64,000 nt of DNA from Azospirillum oryzae (GTDB taxonomy: Bacteria; Pseudomonadota; Alphaproteobacteria; Azospirillales; Azospirillaceae): NCBI RefSeq assembly GCF_008364795.1, contig NZ_VTTM01000011.1, positions 1 through 64,000 of the forward strand, written 5' to 3'. This document shows, in pieces, positions 35,275-44,486 of this stretch (its first letter is position 1; each line of letters begins with the position of its first letter). Under the pieces are notes generated by a model. The model did no database searches. It saw nothing but the letters and a program-made list of their open reading frames with translations, and was not told where the DNA came from. The position numbers and the translations under genes are program-made.

Positions 35275-36150
35275 ATGCTGGAGACACCTTCCGTGGACAC
35301 CGCACTCGACACCACCCCGCTGGGGCACAATGTGCCGCTGGCCGAACGCGCCTACCGCATCCGCCGCAACGCCCTGCTGATGGGCGAGGTGCAGGGGCAG
35401 GGCTACATCGGCCAGGCGCTGGACATCGCCGACGTGCTGGCGGTCTCCTACTTCCACGCCATGAAGTACCGCCCCGAGGACCCGCATTGGGAGGAGCGCG
35501 ACCGCTTCCTGCTGTCCAACGGCCATTACGCCATCGCGCTCTACGCAGCATTGATCGAGGCCGGCATCGTCCCGGCGGAAGAGCTGGAGACCTACGGCAG
35601 CGACGACAGCCGCCTGCCGATGTCGGGCATGGCCAGCTACACGCCGGGCATGGAGATGTCGGGTGGCTCGCTCGGCCTCGGCCTCGGCATAGCCGTCGGC
35701 ATCGGGCTGGGGCTGAAGCGCAAGAACTCCGCTGCCCGTGTCTACACGCTGTTCTCCGACGGCGAGCTGGACGAGGGATCGGTGTGGGAGGCCATCATGT
35801 CGGCCGCCCATTACAAGCTCGACAACCTGATCGCCATCGTCGACGTCAACAACCAGCAGGCCGACGGCCCCTCCACCCAGGTGATGGCGTTCGAGCCGCT
35901 GGTGGACAAGCTGGAAGCCTTCGGCTGGTTCGTCCAGCGGGTCGACGGCAACGACATGGACGCGGTGGTCGCGGCGTTCGATGCCGCCAAGTCGCACCCC
36001 GAGCCCAAGCCGCGGATGATCGTCTGCGACACGAAGATGGGCAAGGGCGTGCCCTTCCTCGAAGCCCGCGAAAAGAACCACTTCATCCGCGTCGACGCGC
36101 ACGAATGGCAGCTTGCGCTCGATGCGCTCGACGCCGGGAGGACCGCATGA
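35275..36150 (+). CDS. Transketolase-like, N-terminal (thiamine-diphosphate-binding) subunit
   Basis: A 291-residue protein equal to the first third of a transketolase. The ThDP/Mg motif reads FSDGELDEGSVWEA...VDVNNQQADG, and MSGGSLGLGLGIAVG and DTKMGKGVPFLE are also typical. In the split family this chain pairs with a second chain carrying the pyrimidine-binding domain, which is the next gene (overlap ATGA at 36147-36150). Known split transketolases act on apulose 4-phosphate or sulfo-sugars as well as common pentoses, so the substrate is open. Confidence 0.92.
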   Translation: MLETPSVDTALDTTPLGHNVPLAERAYRIRRNALLMGEVQGQGYIGQALDIADVLAVSYFHAMKYRPEDPHWEERDRFLLSNGHYAIALYAALIEAGIVPAEELETYGSDDSRLPMSGMASYTPGMEMSGGSLGLGLGIAVGIGLGLKRKNSAARVYTLFSDGELDEGSVWEAIMSAAHYKLDNLIAIVDVNNQQADGPSTQVMAFEPLVDKLEAFGWFVQRVDGNDMDAVVAAFDAAKSHPEPKPRMIVCDTKMGKGVPFLEAREKNHFIRVDAHEWQLALDALDAGRTA

Positions 36151-37151
36151 GCACCGCTGCCAACACCACCGCAAAGCCGCGCCTGAAGACCTCCGCCATG
36201 ATCGCCTCGATCGCGACGGAAGGGCAGCGGACCAAGCCGGCGCCCTTCGGCCATGCGTTGGTCGAATTGGCGAAGCAGCGGAACGAGATCGTCGGCATGA
36301 CCGCCGACCTCGCCAAATACACCGACCTGCACATCTTCGCCCAGGCCTATCCCGACCGCTTCTATCAGATGGGGATGGCTGAGCAGCTGCTGATGGGGGC
36401 CGCGTCCGGCATGGCGCATGAGGGCATGATGCCCTTCGTCACCACCTACGCCGTCTTCGCCTCGCGCCGGGCCTACGACTTCGTCCACCAGACGATCGCG
36501 GAGGAGAACCGCAACGTCAAGATCGCCTGCGCCCTGCCCGGGCTGACCTCCGGCTACGGCCCCAGCCATCAGGCAGCCGAGGATCTGGCGCTGATGCGCG
36601 CCATGCCGAACATGGTGGTGATCGACCCCTGCGACGCCCACGAGATCGAGCAGGTGGTGCCGGCGATGGCCGCGCACAACGGCCCGGTCTACATGCGGCT
36701 GCTGCGCGGCAACGTCCCGCTGGTTCTGGACGAGTACGACTACAAGTTCGAACTCGGCAAGGCCAAGCTGCTGCGCGACGGCGCCGACGTTCTGGTCATC
36801 TCGTCCGGCATCATGACGATGCGGGCGCTGGAGGTGGCGCAGCGGCTGGAGGCCGACAAGGTCGGCGTCGCGGTTCTGCACGTCCCCACCATCAAGCCGC
36901 TCGACACCGAAACCATCCTGCGCGAGGCGGCACGCACCGGCCGCATGGTGGTGGTGGCGGAAAACCACACCGTCATCGGCGGTCTGGGCGAGGCGGTGGC
37001 CGGCACCCTGCTGCGCGCCGGCGTCGCCCCGGTCTTCCGCCAGATCGGCCTGCCCGACGAGTTCCTGAAGGCCGGCGCCCTGCCGACCCTGCACGACCTC
37101 TACGGCATCTCAACCGACGCCATGGCGGCCAGCATCAAGGGCTGGCTGTAA
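36147..37151 (+). CDS. Transketolase-like, C-terminal (pyrimidine-binding) subunit
   Basis: A 334-residue partner of the previous chain. It has EIVGMTADLAKYTDL, the catalytic-glutamate region FYQMGMAEQLLMGAASGMA (E in MAEQ), LTSGYGPSHQAAEDLALMRA, and the C-terminal transketolase domain (VGVAVLHVPTIKPLD). The start overlaps the upstream stop as ATGA with GGGAGG upstream, so both subunits are translationally coupled. The two chains together should form a complete enzyme that transfers two-carbon units. Confidence 0.93.
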   Translation: MSTAANTTAKPRLKTSAMIASIATEGQRTKPAPFGHALVELAKQRNEIVGMTADLAKYTDLHIFAQAYPDRFYQMGMAEQLLMGAASGMAHEGMMPFVTTYAVFASRRAYDFVHQTIAEENRNVKIACALPGLTSGYGPSHQAAEDLALMRAMPNMVVIDPCDAHEIEQVVPAMAAHNGPVYMRLLRGNVPLVLDEYDYKFELGKAKLLRDGADVLVISSGIMTMRALEVAQRLEADKVGVAVLHVPTIKPLDTETILREAARTGRMVVVAENHTVIGGLGEAVAGTLLRAGVAPVFRQIGLPDEFLKAGALPTLHDLYGISTDAMAASIKGWL

Positions 37152-37259
37152 GGGCCCTGGCGGGGAGCGGGGAAGCCATTTCCCTGCTCCTGCCACTGGT
37201 CCCTACCGTGTCCCCTGCCGCCCAAAAAAGCCAAACCACAGAATTCCGGAGAGGAAACC

Positions 37260-38300
37260 ATGCTCAAGATGCCGTCCTTCCGCGCGACGTCCTTCCGCCC
37301 GAGCCGCCGCGCCGTTCTGGCCGCCGCCGGCGCCATGCCGCTGGTCACCATCCTGAAATACCCGGCTGACGCCGCCGAGTTCCAGTTCAAGTACGCCACC
37401 GGCCAGGACCCGACCCATCCCGTCAACATCCGCGCCCAGGAAGCGATCAACCGCATCCGCGAAGCGACCTCCGGCCGGCTGGACATCAAGCTGTTCCCGG
37501 CCAACCAGCTGGGCAGCGACACCGATCTGCTGGGTCAGGTGCGCAACGGCGGCGTCGAGATCTTCAATCTCAGCTCGCTGATCCTCGCCACCTTCGTCCC
37601 GGTGTCCGGCATCACCAGCATGGGCTTCGCCTTCAACGACTACAACGCCGTCTGGCAGGCGATGGACGGTGACCTCGGGAAGCACATCCGTGCCGAGATC
37701 GCCAAGACCCCGATCATGACGCTCGGCAAGATCTGGGACAACGGCTTCCGCCACGTCACCTCGTCCACCCGCGTCATCAAGACCGCCGACGACATCAAGG
37801 GTTTCAAGATGCGGGTGCCGCCGGCACCGGCGCTGACCTCGCTGTTCAAGGCCATCGGCGCCGCTCCCGCCCCGATCAATTTCAACGAGCTGTATTCCGC
37901 ACTTCAGACAGTGGTGGTGGAGGGGCAGGAAAACCCGCTGGCGATCATCGCCACCGCCCGCCTGTACGAGGTGCAGAAGACCTGCAGCCTGACCGGCCAT
38001 GTCTGGGACGGCTATTGGGTGCTGGGCAACAAGCGCGCCTTCGCCAAGCTGCCGGCCGACGTCCAGGCCATCGTAGGCCGTGAACTGGACCGGTCCGGCG
38101 ACGACCAGCGCGCCGACATCGCGGCCCTGAACGACAGCCTTCAGAAGGATCTGGCCGCCAAGGGGCTGACCTTCCACACGGTCGACCGCGAGCCGTTCCG
38201 CAAGGCGCTGTCCTCGACCAGCTTCTATGCGGAGTGGAAGGACAAGTACGGCGCGACCGCCTGGGAGCTGCTGGAGAAGGTGTCCGGCAAGCTGGGCTGA
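37260..38300 (+). CDS. dctP: TRAP transporter solute-binding protein (DctP family)
   Basis: A 346-residue periplasmic binding protein. An N-terminal Tat-like signal (SRRAVLAAAGAMPL) precedes a DctP fold with FKYATGQDPTHPVN, GRLDIKLFPANQLGSD, the signature arginine region KGFKMRVPPAP, and NELYSALQTVVVEGQENPL. The arginine of KMRVP usually binds the carboxylate of the ligand, which suggests a sugar acid or other organic acid as substrate. It belongs to the operon started by the SDR. Confidence 0.92.
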   Translation: MLKMPSFRATSFRPSRRAVLAAAGAMPLVTILKYPADAAEFQFKYATGQDPTHPVNIRAQEAINRIREATSGRLDIKLFPANQLGSDTDLLGQVRNGGVEIFNLSSLILATFVPVSGITSMGFAFNDYNAVWQAMDGDLGKHIRAEIAKTPIMTLGKIWDNGFRHVTSSTRVIKTADDIKGFKMRVPPAPALTSLFKAIGAAPAPINFNELYSALQTVVVEGQENPLAIIATARLYEVQKTCSLTGHVWDGYWVLGNKRAFAKLPADVQAIVGRELDRSGDDQRADIAALNDSLQKDLAAKGLTFHTVDREPFRKALSSTSFYAEWKDKYGATAWELLEKVSGKLG

Positions 38301-38435
38301 GACTGCCTGGGCCGAGACTGCCGTCGATGAGACACGGCCGATCCGCATCCCTGCCCCGAACCCGGTTCGATGGGCACCGCGAATGCGGACCGGCCGTCCC
38401 GTCAACCGATCGTCCATCCGAAGGATCGGCATTCC

Positions 38436-40325
38436 ATGAACACTCCCGTCAATGCGGCGACCGCGTCACTACACTCCTCCGGTCAGCCGGCCCACGCCGC
38501 CGGCTGGCTTGACCGTCTCGACCGGGGCATCGGGTTCCTGGTGGAATTTCCTGCGGCCTTGCTCGTCGTTGCCGAAGTCGGCGTGCTGCTGGTCGGCGTC
38601 ATCTGGCGCTATCTTCTCCACAGCCCGATCATCTGGTCGGACGAGCTGGCCTCCATCCTCTTCCTGTGGCTTGCCATGTTCGGCTCGGTCGTGGCGTTGC
38701 GCCGGGGCGAGCACATGCGGATGACGGCGCTGGTCGGCATGCTGGGGCCGCGCGCCCAGGCCTTTCTCGACGTTCTCGCGATAGCCGCGGCGCTGGCCTT
38801 CCTGCTGCTGATGGCCGAACCCGCCTATGAATTCGCGGCGGAGGAGGTATGGGTCACCACGCCGGCCCTCGACATCGCCAATTCCTGGCGCGCGGCGGCG
38901 CTGCCGGTCGGCATCGTCCTGATGATCACGGTCGCCCTGCTGCGGCTGGCCCGCCTCGGCCGCGCCACCGACGTGCTGTGGGCGGCGCTGGCGGTGGCCG
39001 CGACAATCGGCGCCGCGATGCTGGCCGGTCCGGTCTTCGCCGGGCTCGGCAACCTCAACCTGCTGCTCTTCTTCGTCGTCGGCGTCGGGGTGATGGTTTT
39101 CCTCGGCCTGCCGATCGCCTTTTCCTTCGGGCTCGCCACCTTCGGCTACCTGTCGCTCGCCACCTCGACCCCGGCCATCGTCTTGGTCGGCCGCATGGAC
39201 GAGGGGATGAGCCACCTGATCCTGCTGTCCGTGCCGCTGTTCGTCTTCCTCGGCCAGCTGATCGAGATGACCGGCATGGCCCGCGCCATGGTCGGTTTCC
39301 TGGCCAGCCTGCTCGGCCATGTGCGCGGCGGCCTGTCCTATGTGCTGATCGGCGCAATGTATCTCGTGTCGGGCATTTCCGGTTCCAAGGCGGCGGACAT
39401 GGCGGCGGTGGCGCCGGTGCTGTTCCCAGAGATGAAGGCGCGCGGCGCGAAGCCCGGCGATCTGGTCGCCCTGCTGTCGGCCACCGGCGCCCAGACGGAA
39501 ACCATCCCGCCGTCGCTGGTCCTGATCACCATCGGGTCGGTCACCGGCGTGTCGATCGCCGCCCTGTTCACCGGCGGATTGCTGCCCGGCATCGTGCTGG
39601 GTCTGGCGCTCGCCGGGTTGGTCTGGTGGCGCTACCGCAACGAGGATCTGTCTCATGTCCGCCGCGCCAGCCGGGGCGAGATCGGCAAGGCGTTCCTGAT
39701 CGCCCTGCCCGCCATCGCCCTGCCCTTCATCATCCGCGCCGCCGTGATCGAAGGCGTGGCGACCGCGACCGAGGTGTCGACCATCGGCATCGTCTATGCC
39801 GTGATCGCCGGGCTGCTGGTCTACCGCCAGTTCGACTGGCGCCGCATCTATCCGATGCTGGTCGAGACCGCGGCCCTGTCCGGCGCCATCCTGCTGATCA
39901 TCGGCGCCGCCACCGGCATGGCCTGGGCGCTGACCCAATCGGGCTTCTCCAACACCCTGGCCACGGCGATGCGCGAGATGCCTGGTGGCGTGCCGGTGTT
40001 CATCGCGGTGTCCATCGTCGCCTTCATCATCCTGGGCAGCGTTCTGGAAGGCATTCCCGCCATCGTGCTGTTCGGTCCGCTGCTGTTCCCCATCGCCCGA
40101 CAGATCGGCGTGCATGAGGTCCACTATGCGATGATCGTCATCCTGGCGATGGGTATCGGCCTGTTCGCTCCCCCCTTCGGTGTCGGATACTACGCCGCCT
40201 GCGCCATCAGCCGGATCAGCCCTGACGAAGGCATGAAGCCGATCCTCGGCTATCTGGCGGCGCTGGCCGTCGGCCTGATCCTGGTCGCCGCCTTCCCCTG
40301 GATCTCGATCGGCTTCCTCGGCTGA
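38436..40325 (+). CDS. TRAP transporter fused small and large membrane subunits (DctQM)
   Basis: A 629-residue protein joining both TRAP membrane components. The first about 170 residues are DctQ-like, with four helices and IIWSDELASILFLWLAMFGS. The rest is DctM-like with about 12 helices and VPLFVFLGQLIEMTGMA, ETIPPSLVLITIGSVTGVS and GIGLFAPPFGVGYY. It imports the ligand of the DctP protein with a sodium or proton gradient. The ATG at 38436 is chosen by AAGGA upstream and the start of homology; 38370 is an alternative. Confidence 0.9.
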   Translation: MNTPVNAATASLHSSGQPAHAAGWLDRLDRGIGFLVEFPAALLVVAEVGVLLVGVIWRYLLHSPIIWSDELASILFLWLAMFGSVVALRRGEHMRMTALVGMLGPRAQAFLDVLAIAAALAFLLLMAEPAYEFAAEEVWVTTPALDIANSWRAAALPVGIVLMITVALLRLARLGRATDVLWAALAVAATIGAAMLAGPVFAGLGNLNLLLFFVVGVGVMVFLGLPIAFSFGLATFGYLSLATSTPAIVLVGRMDEGMSHLILLSVPLFVFLGQLIEMTGMARAMVGFLASLLGHVRGGLSYVLIGAMYLVSGISGSKAADMAAVAPVLFPEMKARGAKPGDLVALLSATGAQTETIPPSLVLITIGSVTGVSIAALFTGGLLPGIVLGLALAGLVWWRYRNEDLSHVRRASRGEIGKAFLIALPAIALPFIIRAAVIEGVATATEVSTIGIVYAVIAGLLVYRQFDWRRIYPMLVETAALSGAILLIIGAATGMAWALTQSGFSNTLATAMREMPGGVPVFIAVSIVAFIILGSVLEGIPAIVLFGPLLFPIARQIGVHEVHYAMIVILAMGIGLFAPPFGVGYYAACAISRISPDEGMKPILGYLAALAVGLILVAAFPWISIGFLG

Positions 40326-40351
40326 AACGGCCGGTCAACAAGGATCATCAC

Positions 40352-41254
40352 ATGACGACAGTCGGTTTCATCGGCCTCGGTTCCATGGGAATGCCCATGG
40401 CGCGCAATCTGCTGGCGAAGGGCTTCGCCGTCCAGGGCTTCGATGTGCGGGCCGGGAGTGTCCGGACGCTGGAAGGCGCCGGCGGGAAGGGCGCCTCAAG
40501 CGCCGCCGCTGCCGCGGCTGGTGCGGACGCGCTGGTGCTGATGGTGGTCAATGCCGCGCAGGCTGACGCCGCCCTCTTCGCCGACGGCGCGCTGGAGGCT
40601 TTGCCGGTAGGCGCTTCGGTGATCCTGATGGCGACCTGTCCGCCGGGCGCCGTCGCCGCCCTGGCCGAGCGGGTGGAGGCCGCCGGCCGCCGCTTCGTCG
40701 ATGCGCCGGTTTCCGGCGGGGTGGTGGGGGCGGTGGCGGGAACGCTGTCGATCATGGCCGCCGCCGATGCAACGACCGTGGAACGGGTGCGCCCGATCCT
40801 GGCGGCGATGGGCGACAAGGTCTTCCATGTCGGCGAGAAGCCGGGGCAGGGGGCCACGGTCAAGACCGTCAACCAGTTGCTGTGCGGCGTCCACATCGCC
40901 GTGGTGGCGGAAGCCTTCGCGCTGGCCGCGAAGGTCGGGGTCGATCTCGACATCCTGCTGCAGATCATGAGCGGGTCGTCGGCGTCGAGCTGGATGCTGA
41001 AGGACCGCGGCCCGCGCATGCTGGAGGCGGATCCCGAGATCACCAGCGCGGTGGACATCTTCGTCAAGGATCTTGGGATCGTGCTGGAGGCCGGGCGCGA
41101 CGCCAAGGCGGCGCTGCCGCTGGCCGCCGTCGCCCACCAGATGTTCCTCGCCACCTCCGGCCGCGGCGAAGGGGCGATGGACGACAGTCAGGTCATCCGC
41201 AGCTATCACGCGGTGAACGGAACCGCCGGGGGGCGGCCCGAAGGGAGGCAATGA
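40352..41254 (+). CDS. NAD(P)-dependent 2-hydroxyacid (threonate/3-hydroxyisobutyrate-type) dehydrogenase
   Basis: A 300-residue beta-hydroxyacid dehydrogenase. The cofactor motif is GFIGLGSMGMPMARN, the substrate motif is FVDAPVSGGVVGAVAGTLS, and the catalytic lysine lies in GQGATVKTVNQLLCG. The run LVLMVVNAAQADAALF resembles L-threonate dehydrogenase (LtnD) and its relatives more than GarR. It probably oxidises a four-carbon or related sugar acid to its keto acid. It overlaps the next gene by four bases (ATGA). Confidence 0.9.
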   Translation: MTTVGFIGLGSMGMPMARNLLAKGFAVQGFDVRAGSVRTLEGAGGKGASSAAAAAAGADALVLMVVNAAQADAALFADGALEALPVGASVILMATCPPGAVAALAERVEAAGRRFVDAPVSGGVVGAVAGTLSIMAAADATTVERVRPILAAMGDKVFHVGEKPGQGATVKTVNQLLCGVHIAVVAEAFALAAKVGVDLDILLQIMSGSSASSWMLKDRGPRMLEADPEITSAVDIFVKDLGIVLEAGRDAKAALPLAAVAHQMFLATSGRGEGAMDDSQVIRSYHAVNGTAGGRPEGRQ

Positions 41255-42210
41255 TGGAGCGCATCGTCTTCCTCGACCATGACACCATGGGGGCGGACAT
41301 CGCGCTGCGCCGTCCCAATGTGCCGCATGAGTGGACGCAGTATGGCCGCACGGCGCCGGAGCAGATCATCGAGCGGGCACACGGGGCGACCGTCCTGATC
41401 GTCAACAAGGTGCCGATCCGCGCTGAGACGTTGGCGCAGATGCCCAATCTGCGTTTCGTCGCCGTGGCGGCAACCGGGACCGACAATGTGGACGTCGCAG
41501 CCTGCCGCGCGTGTGGAATTGCGGTGTCGAACGTCCGCGCCTATGCCATCCACACGGTGCCGGAGCATGTCTTCGCCCTGATGCTGGCGCTGCGCCGATC
41601 CCTGCCGGCCTACCGGGAATCGGTGGCGGCGGGGGCGTGGCAGGCCTGTGGGCAGTTCACCCTGCTGGACCACCCGATCCGCGACCTGCACGGCTCGACG
41701 CTCGGCATCGTCGGGCGCGGCGCCATCGGGCAGGCGGTGGCAACCATCGCCCAGGCCTTCGGCATGCGCGTTCTGTTCGCCGGCCGCAAGGGGGAGGCGG
41801 CCGGGGGACCGGACCATGTGCCGTTCGACGCGGTTCTGGCCGAAAGCGACGTTCTAACTTTGCATTGCCCGCTGACGCCCGCCACCCGCCACCTGCTGGG
41901 CGGGGCGGAGTTCGCCCGGATGGCGCGCCGGCCGCTGGTCATCAACACCTCGCGCGGCGGGCTGATCGACGACATGGCGCTGGTCGGCGCGCTGGAAGGC
42001 GGGCTGATCTCCGGCGCCGCCGTCGACGCCACGGCGGTGGAGCCGCCGCCGGACGACCATCCCTTCCTCCGCCTCGCCGGGCGCACCGATTTCCTGCTGA
42101 CCCCGCATATCGGCTGGGCCAGCGTCGAGGCGCGGCAGGCCGTCGCCGAGCAGGTGACCGCCTGCATCGAAGCCTTCGCGGCCGGGCGCCCGATCAATCT
42201 GGTGACGTGA
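41251..42210 (+). CDS. D-2-hydroxyacid dehydrogenase (glycerate/phosphoglycerate dehydrogenase-like)
   Basis: A 319-residue enzyme of the D-isomer family. It has the NAD motif GIVGRGAIGQAVA, the arginine in NTSRGGLIDD, and the catalytic histidine in LLTPHIGWAS. Glyoxylate/hydroxypyruvate reductases and D-glycerate dehydrogenases share this form. AAGGGAGG lies two bases before the ATG at 41251 and five before a second ATG at 41254, so the true start could be either. It is likely the last functional gene of the operon. Confidence 0.9.
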   Translation: MMERIVFLDHDTMGADIALRRPNVPHEWTQYGRTAPEQIIERAHGATVLIVNKVPIRAETLAQMPNLRFVAVAATGTDNVDVAACRACGIAVSNVRAYAIHTVPEHVFALMLALRRSLPAYRESVAAGAWQACGQFTLLDHPIRDLHGSTLGIVGRGAIGQAVATIAQAFGMRVLFAGRKGEAAGGPDHVPFDAVLAESDVLTLHCPLTPATRHLLGGAEFARMARRPLVINTSRGGLIDDMALVGALEGGLISGAAVDATAVEPPPDDHPFLRLAGRTDFLLTPHIGWASVEARQAVAEQVTACIEAFAAGRPINLVT

Positions 42211-42254
42211 CCGCGCCGCCCCACGACATTCCGCATTCCCGAAAGGACCACTTG

Positions 42255-42843
42255 ATGCCCAGCGTCGATCCGCGCCGGATGGCGAACGCGATCCGCTTTC
42301 TGTCCATGGATGCCATCGAGCGCGCAGGCGAGGGGCATCCCGGCACCCCGCTCGGCGCCGCCGACATCACGACGGCGCTTTCCACCCGGCACCTGAAGTT
42401 CAACTCCGCCGACCCGCTGTGGTTCGACCGCGACCGCTTCGTCCAGTCGAACGGCCATGGCTCGATGCTGATCTACTCGCTGCTGCATCTCAGCGGCTAC
42501 GAGGCAATGACGCTGGACGAGATCAAGCGCTTCCGCGTGTTGGGGCCGCACACCGCCGGTCATCCGGAAATCCACCAGTCCTGCGGCATCGAGGTGACGA
42601 CCGGCCTGCTGGGAGCTGTTCGAGCAACAGGATCAGGCCTATCGCCGCGCCGTCATCGACCGCTCCACCTTGCGGGTCACCGTCGAGGCGGCGGTGGTCC
42701 AGGGGTGGGAGCGTTACATCGGCGAGGATGGCGGCTTCGTCGGCATGACCGGCTTCGGTGCGTCCGGCGCGGTGCCCGACCTCTACCGCCACTTCGGCAT
42801 CACGCCGGATCGGGTGGCGGAGGAGGCGCGGGCAACGCTTTAA
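42255..42843 (+). pseudogene. Transketolase pseudogene with large internal deletion
   Basis: The first 118 codons (42255-42609) read as the start of an ordinary full-length transketolase: MANAIRFLSMDAIERAGEGH, then GHGSMLIYSLLHLSGY and SCGIEVTTG. At 42603-42612 the reading jumps. The bases from 42610 to the TAA at 42841-42843, in another frame, encode WELFEQQDQAYRRAVID...GFVGMTGFGASG...HFGITPDRVAEEARATL, which is the C-terminus of the same enzyme. About 460 residues between the ThDP site and the C-terminal tail are missing, and the fragments are out of frame. It follows the operon that encodes an intact split transketolase. Confidence 0.88.
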
Positions 42844-42849
42844 CGGTCC

Positions 42850-44421
42850 TCAGATCTCACGCTTGCCCATCTGGTCGGCGATGTAGTCGGCCTGCCGGAT
42901 CGCCAGCGCGACGATGGTCAGGGTCGGGTTTTCCGACCCGCCGCTGGTGAACTGGCTGCCGTCGGACACGAACAGGTTCTTGACGTCGTGCGCCTGTCCC
43001 CATTTGTTGACGACGCCGTCGCGGGCGTTGGCGCTCATGCGGTTGGTGCCGAGATTGTGGGTGGAGGGGTAGGGCGGGGTGTGGATGGTCCGCACCGCCC
43101 CCACCGCGTCATAGACCGCCGACCCGCGGCCATAGGCGTGGGTGCGCATAGCGATGTCGTTGGGGTGGTCGTCGAAATTGACGTTGGGGATGGGCAGGCC
43201 GAACTTGTCCTTCTCGGACGCGTGCAGGGTGACGCGGTTGGTCTCGCGCGGCATGTCCTCTCCCACCAGCCACATGCCGGCCATATGGTCGTAGGCATCC
43301 AGCGCCGAACTGAAATCGCGGCCCCAGGCGCCGGGATCGAGGAAGGCCGCCATGAAGGGCACGCCGAGCGACAGCGTTTCCATCTCATAGCCGCCGACGA
43401 AGCCGCGGCGCGGGTCGAAGCGGGATTCGTCGCGGATGATGCCGGCCATGGTGGTGCCGCGGTACATGTGCACCGGCCGGTCGAACAGCGCATAGACCGA
43501 GCCGGTCATGTGCCGCATGTAGTTGCGCCCGACCTGACCGGACGAGTTCGCCAGCCCGTCCGGGAACATCGTCGAGGCCGAGTTCAGCAGCAGGCGCGGG
43601 CTTTCGATCGAGTTGCCGGCGACCGCGACGATGCGGGCCTTCTGCCGGTGGATGGCGCCGGTGCTGTCGGCATAGAGCACGGCATTGACCTTGCCCTTCG
43701 CGTCATGCTCGATCTTCAGCACCTGGGCGTCCGGCCGGACCTCCAGATTGCCGGTGGCCTCGCCCTTGGGGATCTCGGTGTAGAGGGTGGACCATTTCGC
43801 GCCCGATTTGCAGCCCTGGAAGCAGAAGCCGATCTGCTGGCAGGAGCCGCGGCCGTCGCGCGGCTTGCTGTTGATCGACATGTTGCCGGTGTGGAATTCG
43901 GCATAGCCCAGCTTCTTGGCGCCGGCCGCCAGCACCTTGTAATTGTTGTTGCCGGGCAGGCGCGGGATGCCGTTGGTGCCGGTCGTCCCCATCTTGAACT
44001 CGGCCTTGTCGTAATAGGGCTCCATCTCCGCCAGCGTCACCGGCCAGTCGAGCAGGTTGGCGCCCTCCACCTCGCCGTAGGTCGTGCGCGCCTTGAACTC
44101 ATGCTCCTGAAAGCGGAGAGAGGCGCCGGCCCAGTGCACGGTGGAGCCGCCGACCGCCTTGACGATCCAGGCCGGCAGGTTGGGGAAGTCCTTCGCCACC
44201 CGCCATGTGCCGGACGTGGTGCGCTTGTCCAGCCAGGAGATCTGCGAAAAGCTCTTCCATTCGTCATTCACGAAATCCTGGATTTCGTGACGCTTGCCGG
44301 CTTCCAGGCAGACGACCTTGATGCCCTTCTGGGCCAATTCGTTCGACAGGGTGCCGCCGCCGGCCCCCGATCCGATCACCACCACGACGCTGTCGTCGTC
44401 CATTGCGAATTTCGCAACCAT
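42850..44421 (-). CDS. GMC-family oxidoreductase (gluconate/sorbitol dehydrogenase flavoprotein-like)
   Basis: A 523-residue FAD enzyme. The N-terminal motif VVVVIGSGAGGGTLSNELAQ, the GGSTVHWAGASLRF stretch, a cysteine-rich QIGFCFQGCKSGAKW, and the C-terminal HNLGTNRMS and GSENPTLTIVALAIRQADYI are typical of the FAD subunit of membrane-linked gluconate, 2-ketogluconate or sorbitol dehydrogenases. It would oxidise an alcohol and hand electrons to cytochrome c. It is the last gene of the cyt c / VOC / subunit-3 operon. GGGGAGG lies eight bases before ATG 44421; 44439 is an alternative. It converges with the transketolase remnant, six bases away. Confidence 0.92.
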   Translation of the reverse strand: MVAKFAMDDDSVVVVIGSGAGGGTLSNELAQKGIKVVCLEAGKRHEIQDFVNDEWKSFSQISWLDKRTTSGTWRVAKDFPNLPAWIVKAVGGSTVHWAGASLRFQEHEFKARTTYGEVEGANLLDWPVTLAEMEPYYDKAEFKMGTTGTNGIPRLPGNNNYKVLAAGAKKLGYAEFHTGNMSINSKPRDGRGSCQQIGFCFQGCKSGAKWSTLYTEIPKGEATGNLEVRPDAQVLKIEHDAKGKVNAVLYADSTGAIHRQKARIVAVAGNSIESPRLLLNSASTMFPDGLANSSGQVGRNYMRHMTGSVYALFDRPVHMYRGTTMAGIIRDESRFDPRRGFVGGYEMETLSLGVPFMAAFLDPGAWGRDFSSALDAYDHMAGMWLVGEDMPRETNRVTLHASEKDKFGLPIPNVNFDDHPNDIAMRTHAYGRGSAVYDAVGAVRTIHTPPYPSTHNLGTNRMSANARDGVVNKWGQAHDVKNLFVSDGSQFTSGGSENPTLTIVALAIRQADYIADQMGKREI

Positions 44422-44486
44422 GTCTCGGTCCTCCCCCATTTTTCGGGCATTCAGTGGACGTTCATTCAGGCCAGCCGGTGGTGCCG

